A stretch of 64,000 nt of DNA, from assembly GCA_013398955.1 (NCBI GenBank), contig VWPU01009582.1:62001-126000 (forward strand). Reading direction: 5' to 3'. Below the pieces are notes generated by a model. It saw only the letters and a program-made list of their open reading frames with translations, made no database searches and was not told the DNA's origin. The stretch comes from Callaeas wilsoni. Its lineage: Eukaryota > Chordata > Aves > Passeriformes > Callaeidae. Position numbers and translations under genes: made by a program. This document shows, piece by piece, positions 52,301 to 64,000 of the stretch (positions are counted from its first letter, which is position 1; each line of letters opens with the position of its first letter).

Positions 52301-53120
52301 CCAGAGGAAACTGGAGAAAGGTGGAAAACAGACAAAATGTTGTCACATTAAAGGTATGCTATTTGAACTGTTTCCAAATTATACTAGGTACTGAATCGAG
52401 TACATTGATTCAGAAGAGACACCACTGTATTTTAAAAAAGAATTTAGTAATAATCTCTGGACGATCTGCCAGTGGCAAAAAGCAAACAAAAAATCTAAAA
52501 GGAAATAAAATGTTACAGAAGATAGAAAGGTTTTCAACTAGCTCATCAGACAAGTGAGCTAGTGTCTAGCTAATCATTCAAATTCTGTTTATCTTGAGCA
52601 ATATAGCTAAGGCAGAATTTGAAGGTATCACAGGATAAGTGTGTGAGTCCCACAAGAAGTTGAGCTGATTTAAGCCATCTTTTAAAGTAGGCTACTCCAG
52701 GACATGTGGCTTAAAGTCCTGACCATGTGAAAGAATAGCCTTGCTTGGGAGTGGTAGTTGTCAGCGCACAATGTAAGATTTTTAAAGAAATCAAATTATA
52801 TGAGTAGCTGCACCAAACTTTACATCCCCACCCAGCAAAGCACCGAAATGCAGCTCTCTCTGTCTTCAGAGAAATGTAAAGCATCAATGCTGCCTCAAAA
52901 GTTTCTAATGCTAAGCTCTGTCAGACCCAGGAAGGTTCAGAGGGCCCAGGATGCTGAGGGAAGAGATGTGGTAAAGGTGCTTTTAGAGAGAAATTTACTT
53001 TGTCATCTCTCACCCACAAAGGTTATGGCCATAGGGAAGGTTCAGACATCTGCCTGGCAAAGTCATAGTCCTTAGGTCACCAGGGATATGGCAAAGGCTT
53101 ACAAGGAGGAACCCCCTTCA
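52301..53120. other. No gene seen, between two LINE scraps
   Basis: Could hold further unreadable LINE sequence, but I see no conserved block. Two short frames (52294-52557 and 52758-53075, plus) look random. Confidence 0.45.
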
Positions 53121-53203
53121 GGATGGGTCCCACTTAACATCTGCATGAGGGACTGGAAAAGATGAATAATGTGCTCATGACATTTACAGATGCTGATTAA
53201 TTA
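53121..53203 (+). mobile_element. Second old LINE reverse-transcriptase scrap
   Basis: 'GGTCCCACTTAACATCTGCA' and the following 'GGGACTGGAAAAGATG' parallel the CR1 block that codes for LFNIFINDLDEG. About 30 bases later 'ACATTTACAGATGCTGAT' parallels the FADD block and is followed at once by a stop. The order and spacing fit the RT palm, but it is heavily diverged. It repeats the same RT region as the scrap at 52250, so the two are separate insertions or a duplication. Confidence 0.45.
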
Positions 53204-56200
53204 GAAAATGAAGCAAAGAGCTACTATGCAGCTGAAAGGCAGTAAGAAAAAAAAGGTATTGGTGTGTGAGGCATACACATAGAGTCAACACATACACACA
53301 TTTATGTGAGCGTGCACATGAGCTTCCAAACACAGTGAAGGAAATAATTTTCTGAATTACTGTTTTTATTGACATTGGACTTACTCTGTTGAATGGATGA
53401 ATGAAAGCACTTTTCCATCAAATGCAACTATCTAATATCTTTTACTGCTATGGGCAATACTGTTGATCTAGTTCTTTGCTTTCACAAAGGTGATTTTGTC
53501 CAGATTCCTGATAATTTTTTTCTTCCTATCTTCTGTTTTATCTTTTGTATATCTGTGTTGTAAAAGCAGAACGTGAAAGCATTTCAGGTAAAGACCAAAA
53601 GAGACAGGGTAAAAGTACAAATTAAAACCTGTGAATTTTTACCCGAGAAATCAAAACTTTGGTTGAGATATGTCCTGGACATGACCTTGTAGTGAGAGCC
53701 AGAAGAAAAAGGGTGTGATTCCTGCAGGTGAACAGTGCTTGCAGTGACTGTTGGAGCTGGGTCTCTTTGCCAGACAAACATATCCAATGCTTTCAAGCCC
53801 TTTCCCTCTGACTGGATTCCAGATGGGGCTGCCTGCTGGATGTGATAGCAGGGGAATGGCAGCCAAGGCCTGATCGTCTTCCCACCTGCTTAAGGCTGAC
53901 AGGATAGTTCTTTTCTTTGCAATTACTCTATGACCTGTGAAAGAAAAGGTTTTCATTTTTCACTTCTGAATGCTAGGAGTCAGGGCCACTCGCAGTCAGT
54001 GCAAGGTCAAAACACTGAATTATTGCTCATTTTCCATTGTTTTCTTCCTCTGGACAAACAGCTCTGCCCCTTTTCACATACTGCTTGAAAATCCCGAGTT
54101 TGATTAGCACTGCCAGGTATGTCTGCACAGGCACAAGGATGATGATGTGAGGCAACAGGGTCACCTGAAAGCAGCAGGGAGAAGTATCAGGAACATTGAT
54201 CTGTGCTGTGCACCATCATTGGCCACATATTTTACACTCTGATACACTGAGCCAGGGAGGCCTCAGTAAGCTGGAAACATCTCACAGGTTTGAGTGGGGG
54301 CAGATTTTTAGCTCTTTAATATTAAGGCTAACTGTGTTTAGGGTTGGAGGTTTTTTCCGTTTTCATGTACACCAGTCTGAAGAGAAGAGGCACTTTAGGG
54401 AAAACCAGCAACCCTCACATACACACACACATTCAGAATGGGTTGGACAAGTTGTCTCAAAGGGTTTACTTTCTTTGAATCCCTCTGCTTACAAACCTAG
54501 CCATGTATTCTAGGTTAGAACTGCCCTGTGAAAAGTCATATCCCAGTTTACTTGAGGCAAACTAATCACTCAGTCCTGCTAGGGCTGTGGCAGAAGCTCC
54601 GTGCAGCAGTAAGTGTGCTGCTGTTCTCCTGCTTCTCCCCTGTTCCTCATCTGTGGGCTGCTGCCCCAAGTGACCTCTGTGCAATACAGCTCTGGTGTGT
54701 CACAGGAAACGTAGGAAGAGAAGATGCAGCTCTGCAATAGCTGGTGATGAAGCCAGCTGACGTTGTATCCAGGGCAGCAGGTCAGATGGCCTGTGAATAA
54801 AATGATACTGGTTTTGCTGGTGTGGCCTGCCCAGAGTCATTTAGGGTAGTGGGTGGCCTATAGCACATCCTTTCCTAAGCCACAACTCTGCTGTGCTATA
54901 AATGCAAAGAAGAGCCTGCAATATCCCTGGCATCATTGCCACAGAAAAACCTCTTGGCCTAACGAAGTCATTCAGACTTTTATAAAATGGCATGTATAAC
55001 TTCACAAGAAAGCCTGACAATTTGACTATAAGAAGCAGAATTGGTGTGACTTTGTTAGCCTATTTTCAAGGTGTCACAGCAACAGAAAGACATCAGCACG
55101 ACACTTTCGTAACTCCTTGGGTGTCAAATCAAGATTCTTTCAGAAGGCAACATAAAAGCACAAACCACCCTCCATTAGCAAAGAGAGCTTTGATAGCATC
55201 AAATAGTTTCAGACAGTGGCAGGCAAAATCCCCAACCCTTGCTCTGACAATAGGTGTAAGTGCAGGGAAGCCTTTGCATGTATCCATATTAAAGGCCTGA
55301 CCTTTCTGGCTACCAGTGAAAGAACAGACACAAGGTGAATGAATGGGCAGAAGCTCTGGGGAAACTCCACCTCAGCCAAGAGGAGTCACAGCTCTCCATT
55401 CCTGCCCATCTGCCTCCCCCTCACTCCCAGCCAGGAGCCCTGCCTGAGGGCCTCTCAGTCCAAGTTTCAGGCATTGCTGGCTACTGACGTTGCTCCTTTA
55501 TTGGGGTTATCAAGCACACCTGCAGCAGAGCAGGACACGTTCCTCAGCCCTTCCACCAGGATCCACAGCATGGCATCTTACTGCAAGGCTGGTATGCTGC
55601 TGTGGCAGCCACTGAGCAGCTGCCTGCTCTGAGAGAAAGGAAGGTGTCATGTTTGAGTGAATAGATTTAAAGCCAAGCGTTCAAGCCCAAGTCCAGGAGC
55701 TCATTTATGATACAATGCCAAGATGTCTCACAGGGATTCATTCTCCACTTCCTCTGCCCCAGCCCATGATGCAGTGCAGTCTCTCCCGGTGCAGCCAGAG
55801 TTTCACTGTGGCAGCTGCAGCAGTGCAGAACATCCCTGAGCACAAATGGTTTGGTTTTTGTCTTGCCACATAAACAGCAGCAGTCCAGGAGCGATATCTC
55901 CTATGACCACTGAAAAATAGCAGTAATGTTTGTGAATAAAACCACTGAAAGAGAATCATTTCATGGCTAATTTGTAACACAGTCAAAGGCCTTGTCTGCT
56001 TTGGAGTTTATAGATATTAACCACTTGAACTCTGTATGACCTGGGAGACACACAGGACCCCAGCAATGTGGTGATTCCCTGCTCTTATAGTTGTGACATG
56101 CCACATTTCCATTTTTCTTCCAGCAGGGATGATTACAATCCATGCACCTCATTTGCCTTAGCCCCATCAGGCAATGTTGAACTTAGTCAGCTAAATATCA

Positions 56201-56873
56201 AATCCAGCTCTTGCAATTCTGCTTACCTAGAAGAAATAAGGCTGAATGAATTGAGGAAAAAGTAATCAGCTTATGTTGTTCTGATACAAAGTATTTGAAG
56301 CTGATCTGAGATCACATATCTGAGTTACTACACTGGCATTTGGAATATTCTGAATGCTGGGTATTGGGTGCCTCAGTAAAATCCTTAATAGAAGTTGTGA
56401 CTGCTGCTTGTTTTTAGCTGTGTGGCATCTAAGGTCTGAAGGTTCTTCTGCAGTGCACCCTGGACATGCTCAGGTAACTCTGAGATCCCAGAGTCCAGAT
56501 GCAGCAGTTCCCACGCGCAAGAGACAGAAAAGAGAAGTATGCATCTACTTAATATAGTGCACGCTGGACAACAGCTGGCCAGATGAATATTTTTCCAGAA
56601 GTCATGGAAAATGTTATTCTTTAGGAGGACTTGATGGGACTCATGCTTACCGTTCACAACCTGGAGTCATGCTCCAGCTCCTAGAGCAGGCCACAGAGTC
56701 AGGGTCCTGGTCATTTGCCTGACACTGCTGTTGAACCAATCTCGGGCAAATCAGTCAGCATCCATCTCCACTGCTCCATTGTCCTACAAAACAGATGGTG
56801 ACTGTGCATTTTCCACGGCATTGGGAAACCAAAGGGGTGTTACCACGTCTTTCTAGGACCAAAACTCAGATTT
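53204..56873. other. No gene seen
   Basis: Short open frames up to 105 codons on both strands, none recognisable. A short (CA)n lies at 54416-54430. GC-richer, frame-dense patches occur at about 55330-55640, without coding evidence. Confidence 0.5.
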
Positions 56874-56892
56874 AAAAAAAAAAAAAAAAAAA
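56874..56892. repeat. A19 homopolymer
   Basis: Nineteen consecutive A with no retroelement body recognisable on its left. Confidence 0.9.
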
Positions 56893-59800
56893 TTCTCTTT
56901 AAAGATTTACTAGTGGAGATTTTGTTCTAAGTAATGAAAAATGTCTGATCAAACATAATATTCCTCTGCAAATATTACTGTAACAAGGCAAAGAGCATAG
57001 AGTAAAACTGCTCATTTTTTTGAGATTCTGCCTTCTTCTGGAGCAAGAGACTCTGAGGACTGTTTAATTTCAATTTCCTCATAATTAAAAGCATGTTCAA
57101 ATTAAGTCCAGGGCACATATGTCTTTGCACTTACAAATCTGTACAAGTTATGTGCATATGTGACACACACAGACCTATGCTATTATTTGAGCTGTGAGTC
57201 ATAGAAGAAAGGAATGTAACAGCCAGCACAAGGACAGCTGAATGAATTTTCATCAATCTCCTTGATAATGATGTGATAAACTGTCATCAGGGCTTCCTCC
57301 AGTTGCCCAAGAAAGGCCCATGACCTGTCAGAGCAGTAGGAACCCCTGGCATAACCCCTGCCAGGTCTCAGTGTAGGCACTGCAAGCCCTTGGTCGCGCT
57401 TGATGAAGGCAGCTTGCACATGAAGCGTGGGCTTCATCAGATGATCACTGAAACCAAATTTGCTCCTCGGAAAACATGCACACATTCCCACAGTCCCAGG
57501 AAACAGTGGGCTGCCAAAACAGATTGCCTCGGCTGACCTGGCCCAGCTTTTTCCTAGCAGAAAATACATATTTAAGATCTCCTAAGCCATTTTGCCAACT
57601 TCTGCAAAGGCAAAGACCTCGTGGCCTGTCCCCATCTAAGTCATTGAATGGGCTCATAATTGCCCTGCCACAAATGCTGAGGGTGAGCAGCCAAGAAGGT
57701 TTTACCCACTTGCATTCCTGCAAAAGGTGACCACAGGGTCTGGCTAAACAGCCCACGTGGGAGTTCCACAAGAACCCAGTGAATCTGCTCGATGTTTTAA
57801 CTCTGTTGTCTCAAGGCTTTTTCTTGCTTCCTCGGGCATGAACCCTATCATACTTACAGTTTTATGAGTCAGGAGGTGAAGTACATGTGGCTATTGGGGA
57901 ATTTATAGCAGAAATAAAGAGCTTTCCATGAAGCATAGCGAAGTTCCCAGCTTTTTATGCAAAGTTGCAGCCCCCTGTGTGCTAACACACTGCCCTTATA
58001 GGCACAGAGAAATCAGGCAGCAAAAAGCAATAAAGTGATTATATGTTTTGCCAGATAGCCTTAAAAAAGGGAAAATGTATAATAGCACCTGGGTTTAGTC
58101 ACAATTTTGCCTTGGAACAATGTGGTAACCTTCCGTTCCAGAGACAGTATTCTCTTGAGCTTTGAGAGGTGGGCTCTGGGGCAGGCTCTTTCACAACATC
58201 CTTGATTGGTTTCCTCTCCCTAGAAACAGCATTAGTCCATCCAGATCAGGTGCTCTGTTTGAGCCAAGATGCTGTAAAGAGACCTCTGAGGCCAGTTTCT
58301 GACAGCGACCCCAGAGTGCCTGAGAACACAGGCGCCAGCTTGTCTTTCTTGGTTCTTCCTCATCTGCAGGGAGCAGGTTGGTGATTAGGCTGGGATCTCT
58401 CATGGTCCTTGCTGTGCCTTGTCACTGGGGACATCACTAGGTGGCCCTGTTAGATTGTCTATTTCTAATGGGCAAGTTTTTAATCTTCAAAAAAATATTG
58501 TACTGTTAGGGATTGGAGATTTTAAATATTTTTTTCTTTCCTTTCTTTTCTTTAAATAAAATATTCTTATTTTGAGAGAAATCATTACATGAAAGTGGGA
58601 GCTTGCTGGGAGGTTTATTCCCTGTATTTTGAAAGAAAACCTTCAAAACCACAACTCTGAGTTCAAAGGAATGAACTTCCTTTCAGAAGAAGTTTCTTTG
58701 TACATGGTTTGAAATGACCTTTGCTCTAGAGTTAGTAAATGCATATAAATAAAAGAAGATAGGCTTTGAGCAGCTGATAATCTGGTCTGCTTGAGTAGAA
58801 AGGTAAACCAGAGGTTTGCTACAGTTTTGCTCTGTGCCAGGAGGAAAAGGACTAGTTTTTTTTCAAGTAGAAAGGCTGACTCATTTGCAAGGACCCCTTA
58901 CATTTACCTGGGACTGCACAAGGACAACGTATCAGCTTTGCAATCCTGTCATGTGTTACTTGTCCTCTAAAAGGTTATTTGTCCTTCTGTGAAAGGCCAT
59001 TGCAACACTCAGCTTTTCATCGCAATCCTTTCCAATTAGAAAAAACCAAGAATGTTTATACAGTGAAGCTTGTAACCACTTGTACAGCTGCAGCACCAAG
59101 GCAGCTTGGGAGTGAAAGAGTTTGTAACTAGAAAAAAATCCCACGATCATATTTCCCAGCACTGAGGAGCTGGACCGAGGCTCTGTGTTTCATTCCTTGT
59201 ACAGCTGCTTGGCTACTCAGCATTGTGAATTTTAAGGAGAGCACAGATTATCAGCACATTGTGTTGAATGTTTTTTGGGTCTGCTGGGAGAAGAGAGACA
59301 TAAAAGGTCAGAAAACAAGAAATGATTAGTGCCTGGGAGAAATAATGGGAACAGAGGATGTGCTGCGTGGAAAAGTGATGGAAACTCTCAAAAGTTACTG
59401 ATGAGTTATTTCCTGCAAGCAGCCACCTCTGCTACCAAAGAGTGGTTGGCGCTCCACCAGTTAAGGAAAACCCAAAGATCAGTTTGGCTCCTCAGCACTG
59501 AGCTGACCTTGCAGTCTGAACACTTGACAACTGCTGTAATTAAAGATTGTGCATGCTCCAGAAGACCAGCGGCCACAACAAGTCATGGAGACGAGAAAAA
59601 ACAATGAGCAAAGAAGCCCACACCTCTTCAATTTATTCACCAAACTAAACAGAGCAAATCTTCATCCTCAGAAAGGTGTCAATGGAGAGGGGAAGGAACA
59701 GAAAGTACATTTGTCCAGCTGGCAGAGTATAGCCAGAAAAACTGTGCATTTAAAAATGCTCACTGTCTTTACACAGGACAAAAAAGCAAGGGGTGTGTTT

Positions 59801-61158
59801 CCTCCACTAGCATCAAGTGAGCAAACTCACCAGTGACATTTGCCAATGTCAATGGAGGGAAATCTGTCCTGGATACTGCAGAAATGATTGTGATTGCTCT
59901 TTGTATACCAAAACAGCATCAGCCCCAGTAAGAGAACAAAGCCCAGGTTCTCAAAGCAGAACATTTCTGTTCCGAACATCTTGACTAACAAAAACGTGAA
60001 AGGTCTGGCTTAAGACCCAAAAAAACCACCTCCACTTTTTTGAAGCCATTTGACTTCCACAGTCCTGGCTTCCTCTGGGAACTTGCTGGGAGGCTGTTAG
60101 GAAGACTCATGCCACATATAAGATTAGGCAGCCTCTGGGATCCTTCCCTTTCCTAAGGACACAGTTTCCAGCCAAGCAGAGCTTTGAGATGAGCCCATGA
60201 CCACCTTCTTGATTAGAGCCGGCCATTTGCAGGGCCTTCCAGAAGTTATTTTCTTGTTCTAGCCTTGCACTTGAATAAACTACGCCATCACATTAAGTGG
60301 CAGAGACCACAAAACATCTCTAAAACCTGCTGTCTGAGCTGTCTGAGAATCCCCTTTGCTTACCTATTGGTACAAGAAAGGTTTTGCAATTAGAAGTGGC
60401 AAGGCAATTTGGCACAGCAAGAGGCATTTACCACTTAGAAATTCTCATGATGACTCAGGATCGAGTGGTGTGTCCAGCCCCACAGGATGGTGACAGAGTT
60501 CTCTTTCGAGCACTCCAGAAGCCACAGTGGTCACTAAAGCCAGCAGGTAGGACTAGCTTACAGCTGTAAGCTCGAGAGAGACGTGTCCCCTTTCAGCCAC
60601 TATTCTTGAGCACGTGTCCCCTGCTACGTGCCAAAATGTTACATGCAGCAGAAATAGAAATTAAAGGATACTTAATGCAGGAAAACTCCCCAGAGAAGAG
60701 GTTTCTGCTGTCTGCATCCCTTTCTTCAACAGCAGTACCTCTTATCCCAAGAATAAATTATCGACATATTTCTAAGCACTGAGGCAAGCACAAGGGCTTT
60801 TTACATCTCTCCCAGCCTTGCCTTCTCCATACAACAGTTGCTTCCAATTACAGCCAGCTTCCATCAGCATCTCTCACTCTCCTCGCTTGCAGGAGACAAG
60901 TTAGATACTGACTTTGTATTTTCACCTTAGTTGTTCTCTGGGCTGTGGGGGAGGAAAGGGAAAGAAAGAGAAAGCAAATGTAAGTGAATATCAAGAACCT
61001 GCCTTAGATAAAATATTCAAATCTTACAGTGAATAATACATGGGAATGGAAAACATTTTTCCAGCTACGTGCAAGCCCAGTTCACTGTAGTAGAGACTGT
61101 ACCAACTTGGCTAGCAGCACCTTACAGAGGATCAAAGGAGGAAAAAATTTTGCATAGC
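56893..61158. other. No gene seen
   Basis: A 128-codon minus-strand frame (57183-57569) ends in 'LEEALMTVYHIIIKEIDENSF', which only superficially resembles an EF-hand-type helix. Nothing else supports a gene. The rest consists of short frames and AT-rich DNA. Confidence 0.5.
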
Positions 61159-61192
61159 TTCTGTTATTAACTAAATTCTGTTATTAACTAAA
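61159..61192. repeat. 17-base perfect tandem duplication
   Basis: The unit TTCTGTTATTAACTAAA occurs twice, head to tail and without mismatch, at 61159-61175 and 61176-61192. Perfect identity suggests a recent slippage event. Confidence 0.95.
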
Positions 61193-61245
61193 TTCTCCTT
61201 CTACAATGCAGCAGCAGACACAGACACAGGCCATGCATACAATCT

Positions 61246-61260
61246 CACACACACACACAC
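61246..61260. repeat. Short (CA)n microsatellite
   Basis: About seven and a half CA units, preceded by looser CAGACA repeats from about 61216. Confidence 0.9.
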
Positions 61261-61893
61261 ATTCTTTACACTTCTGCTCCTGCTGCTGTGCTCACATGCA
61301 GCAAAACAACAGGAGAACTTCCTCAGAGGTTTCAGCGGGAGGCTGGGCTGCTCTGTGCTGCTGATCAGCAGGAGCTATCCCCAAGATGGTTAAGAGGTTG
61401 GCTTTGCAGCTGCCATATCACCGCCACTCTGCACTCCTGCATGCCCCCCCTCTCCACTTCCCTGGTGGCCATAGCAACATCCCCAACATTGCCTGCAGTG
61501 CCAGCTCTTCCCTCCTTTCAAGCAGCCTCCGCACTAGGAAACGATCCTCGTGAGTAGCAAACCTGTGTTCTCAGCGCTTACAGCCTTTTTAATCCGTGAG
61601 CACTTCCCAGCAGCATTCTGACATTCAGCAGGTGCCAGCGGCCCCGCTCATGCCCTGCCTTCCCCTGCCCGTCTCACCACTGAGCGCTGCTGAGGAGCTT
61701 CCCAGGAGCGTAACACTGCGCACACCCGGCTCAAAGCACGGCTGGCTTTACCTGCTGGCAGCATTTCTTAGGCACCCTCTTGGAGCCGCTTCTGCCCTTC
61801 ACAGAGGTGTTGTGGTGAATGAACCAACCAGGGGGCCACAGAGCCCAGAAACAGAGGCTTGGTGGGCTGGTACCAAAGAGTAAAACCCCATTC
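61261..61893. other. GC-richer DNA, no gene recognised
   Basis: With the following LTR and flank up to about 62480, this is the most GC-rich part of the window and has a modest number of CpG pairs (for example 61640-61745). Two plus-strand frames (89 codons, 61288-61557; 95 codons, 61596-61883) resemble nothing known. I see no TATA box with an initiator or a first-exon pattern strong enough to call a promoter. Confidence 0.5.
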
Positions 61894-62063
61894 TGTGAAG
61901 ATGGCTTCTGCCTTTGAGTTCCTAGGATTCCTGAGGGGCATTCGGTCTACAGTTGACCGACACCCCTTGTATCCCCTAAGGGAAGGTATCCTGACCTGTC
62001 CCGCCTTTCTCCTCTTCCTATAGGTAGGGACCTATGCCATCCTTGCCCCCTTCCCTGTATCCC

Positions 62064-62072
62064 TTTAAAAAG
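62064..62072 (+). promoter_or_regulatory. TATA-like box of the LTR
   Basis: TTTAAAAAG, about 170 bases into the LTR and 64 bases before AATAAA. It is a plausible U3 promoter element; activity is not shown by sequence. Confidence 0.45.
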
Positions 62073-62127
62073 CCTCTCAGTCTCTTACCTTCTCTTCGCA
62101 TCTGGTCCCCTTCGAGGGAGCTTGTGC

Positions 62128-62133
62128 AATAAA
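62128..62133 (+). promoter_or_regulatory. Polyadenylation signal AATAAA of the LTR
   Basis: An exact hexamer in 'GTGCAATAAACCCTTGG', followed within about 45 bases by T/G-containing sequence ('CATTTGTTTCTGG') that could act as the downstream element. It fits the R/U5 position of an LTR. Confidence 0.6.
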
Positions 62134-62198
62134 CCCTTGGAACATCTGTCGAAGGGCCACCTCTGCTCATTTGTTTCTGGCCACGCCTGGGCTATCCA

Positions 62199-64000
62199 CA
62201 AGCCCCAGGCACGCTAGGCTTCGTGCCCTCCACCGCATGGGCTGGGAGGCTGGCAAGCGAGGCACTGAGGTGCCCCGGGGTGTTCTACCTTTGTGTGGGA
62301 CACACCTGGACCAAGCTGTGGCCCCCCCAGCCCGGCCAGCGTGCCGGCGTATTAATATACAGAGGGGATGTCCCTGGCCTTGCTGCAGCTCTGCTTGGTG
62401 CACTGGCCCCGAGTGTCTTGCCTCTCCTCTCTTTGTTTCTCTCTAGCCAGAGGGCTGGCTGGATGCAACGCCAGCAAGAGCTGCTGAATCAACCTGGGCA
62501 CCAGCTGTAGCTGGGAAAATGACATCCCACTCCACTGGATGGGAAAATGCTCATCTAAGGACATTTTGTAACCTGAGCTGCCTGAGCACCCATTTTATGG
62601 GTGCCACACTGCTGGCATCTCCCAGTTGCAGATGTTTCCTTCGGTGTTATTCTAGTTTTAGGCACAAAGTGCAGAGGCTAGAAAATAAGGAGCCCTAAGG
62701 GATTTTGTGAATCCCCCCATTTGCTGCCTTGGGATACACATGTACCCCTGCTGTCTCAAGATACTGTGTACATCTAGAAACCAGGAAAAGGAAAGGGGGA
62801 AGGAGAGGGAACACAGAGGCCCTCCATTCCCACTCACAGGCTCTGGGGAACAACTCAGCACTTGTATAAATGCAGGGACAAGGGCCTGCACTGCTGAGCA
62901 GTCAATTCAGGTAATGGCCACGCCAGGCTGAAACTGCTGCTCTGGATCAGCTCTGTTCACAGCATTCCTCTTTCCAATGGCTGCTCGCAAAAGTGTTCCA
63001 ACAGGCTTAGCTTTCAAAGCTCCTATTGCTGTTTAAAAACCAAAAACTTACAGACTGTCTCTAAGGCTTCCAGAAGCATACACACAGCTAGAAGTAAAGA
63101 TTTTGTTTACTTTTTAAGTCCTTCACTGCTTTAAGACATAATTCATTTATGCAAGGAGATAAAAATGTTACGTATTGCAGGCCAGCGTATTTCCAGACAG
63201 AACTAATCATCATTAGCCTTTCTGATTACTAAGTAAACAACTTGCTTAAGTATTGATCGTAAGTCTATGATATTGCTTGGATTCATTTTAACTTTGCACA
63301 TTAATGTCAGCTGCTGTGGGATGCAAATACAATAGATTCACTTTCCAATTGCTTGTCAGAATATTGTACATGTGCTACTGCAGTATCCCAGGCTCAGATA
63401 TTGCATTCCTCCCCTGAGGTCTAACAAACAAGGATTTCAAGAGGGCAGTAAATGAATTTCTAGCCTGAGGGAAAACATTTGACAAAAAAAGTCACATTGT
63501 TACTAGTTTTCGTGGAAAATGAGATGAAAGTGGGGTTGAAAAAAAATAATACTGGAGTGGTTTTAGCTGTAAGTGCCACTGAGGGCCTGATAAGAGCTGT
63601 ACCTTGTCATTTTTTAGACTAGTCTCTTTTGCACGCTGGGGCTCCCACTCAGGCTCACACAGAGCATTCCTCACTGGGTATAAGGTAGGAGGAAGACTGC
63701 TGCTCCCTGTGGGCAATGTCAGGAAAGAGAACCTGCCGGTAAAAGCTAAAATATAAGGAAGCATTATGATATCTGGATTGACTAAAAATCATTATATTTA
63801 TTGGAAGTATTCTTTCTCATGGTGAGAAGTTCTTATAGTTAGCACTTTCCACAATAACTGTGAAAGCCCAGTTTATCCAACAGAAATGCTGATGGAAGTC
63901 ATTTGGGTCAGCTTTCAGAATACCACCTAGCACTTTGAAAACAGCAAGCAAAGAAGTCTTCCTGTTTTATCCATCAGGAATCGATGGCAGACAGGCCGGG
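62199..64000. other. No gene seen
   Basis: The first about 280 bases stay GC-rich with overlapping frames on both strands (up to 95 codons) that look random. From about 62640 onward the DNA returns to AT-rich. Bases about 63130-63360 are an unrepeated AT-rich stretch with TAAT cores. No recognisable exon is present up to the window end. Confidence 0.5.

Larger units (their letters stand above)
61894..62198 (+). mobile_element. Solo LTR of a different retroviral family
   Basis: It begins TGTGAAGATGGC at 61894. A C/T-rich U3 leads to a TATA-like 'CTTTAAAAAGC' near 62064, a pyrimidine-rich initiator region, and 'GTGCAATAAACCC' (AATAAA at 62128-62133), then a U5-like stretch with 'CTCTGCTCATTTGTTTC'. 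The order and the about 64-base spacing between the TATA-like box and the hexamer are those of a compact LTR. The 3' end is uncertain: it could end in CA at 62183 or 62198. I see no matching direct repeats at the ends and no primer-binding site or viral genes downstream, so a solo LTR is likely. It shares no wording with the LTR at 2.3 and 43.6 kb. Confidence 0.7.

Noticed and set aside
57183..57569. 128-codon minus-strand frame ending in a segment like an S100/EF-hand helix
   Set aside because: Only a few residues look alike, the calcium-binding loop is absent, upstream residues do not fit, and no splice context or expression evidence is visible.

Overview
This window looks like gene-poor, AT-rich nuclear DNA from a bird, most likely a songbird (passerine). 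Four CR1 LINE copies carry the CR1 3' ends with 'attctatgat/gattctgtg'-type octamer tails. There are solo retroviral LTRs without internal genes, an avian ERVL-type LTR relic, and a tRNA-Ile-headed SINE with a CR1 tail at about 9.97-10.12 kb. That SINE has the architecture described as TguSINE1 in passerines, and it is the most lineage-specific clue here. CR1 alone would only say bird or other sauropsid.

Layout: 1-160 is a (CAAA)n/poly-A tract. 2301-2752 is a solo LTR (copy 1, minus strand). About 9967-10116 is the SINE. 15099-16122 and 24264-25905 are 5'-truncated CR1 copies on the minus strand, both with damaged reverse-transcriptase remains. 29744-30392 and 36174-36702 are 5'-truncated CR1 copies on the plus strand. 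43609-44058 is a second copy of the same LTR family (minus strand, about 94% identical to copy 1 by hand alignment). 50600-51080 is a decayed ERVL-type LTR. About 52250-53203 holds two very old LINE reverse-transcriptase remnants. 61894 to about 62198 is a third, unrelated LTR (plus strand) with a recognisable TATA-like box and polyadenylation signal, inside the most GC-rich part of the window.

I recognise no host protein-coding gene, exon, tRNA, rRNA or known ncRNA. Outside the repeats the open frames are short, overlap on both strands and resemble no protein family I know. The two longest, 268 codons at 48641-49447 (minus) and 161 codons at 26432-26917 (plus), are listed as observations and not as genes. 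The window could be intergenic, or it could lie inside large introns of a gene whose exons are outside it; the sequence alone does not decide. No operon, CRISPR array or integrated bacterial or phage system is present. The useful content is a record of successive retroelement insertions, plus some unexplained AT-rich stretches that might be conserved regulatory DNA.
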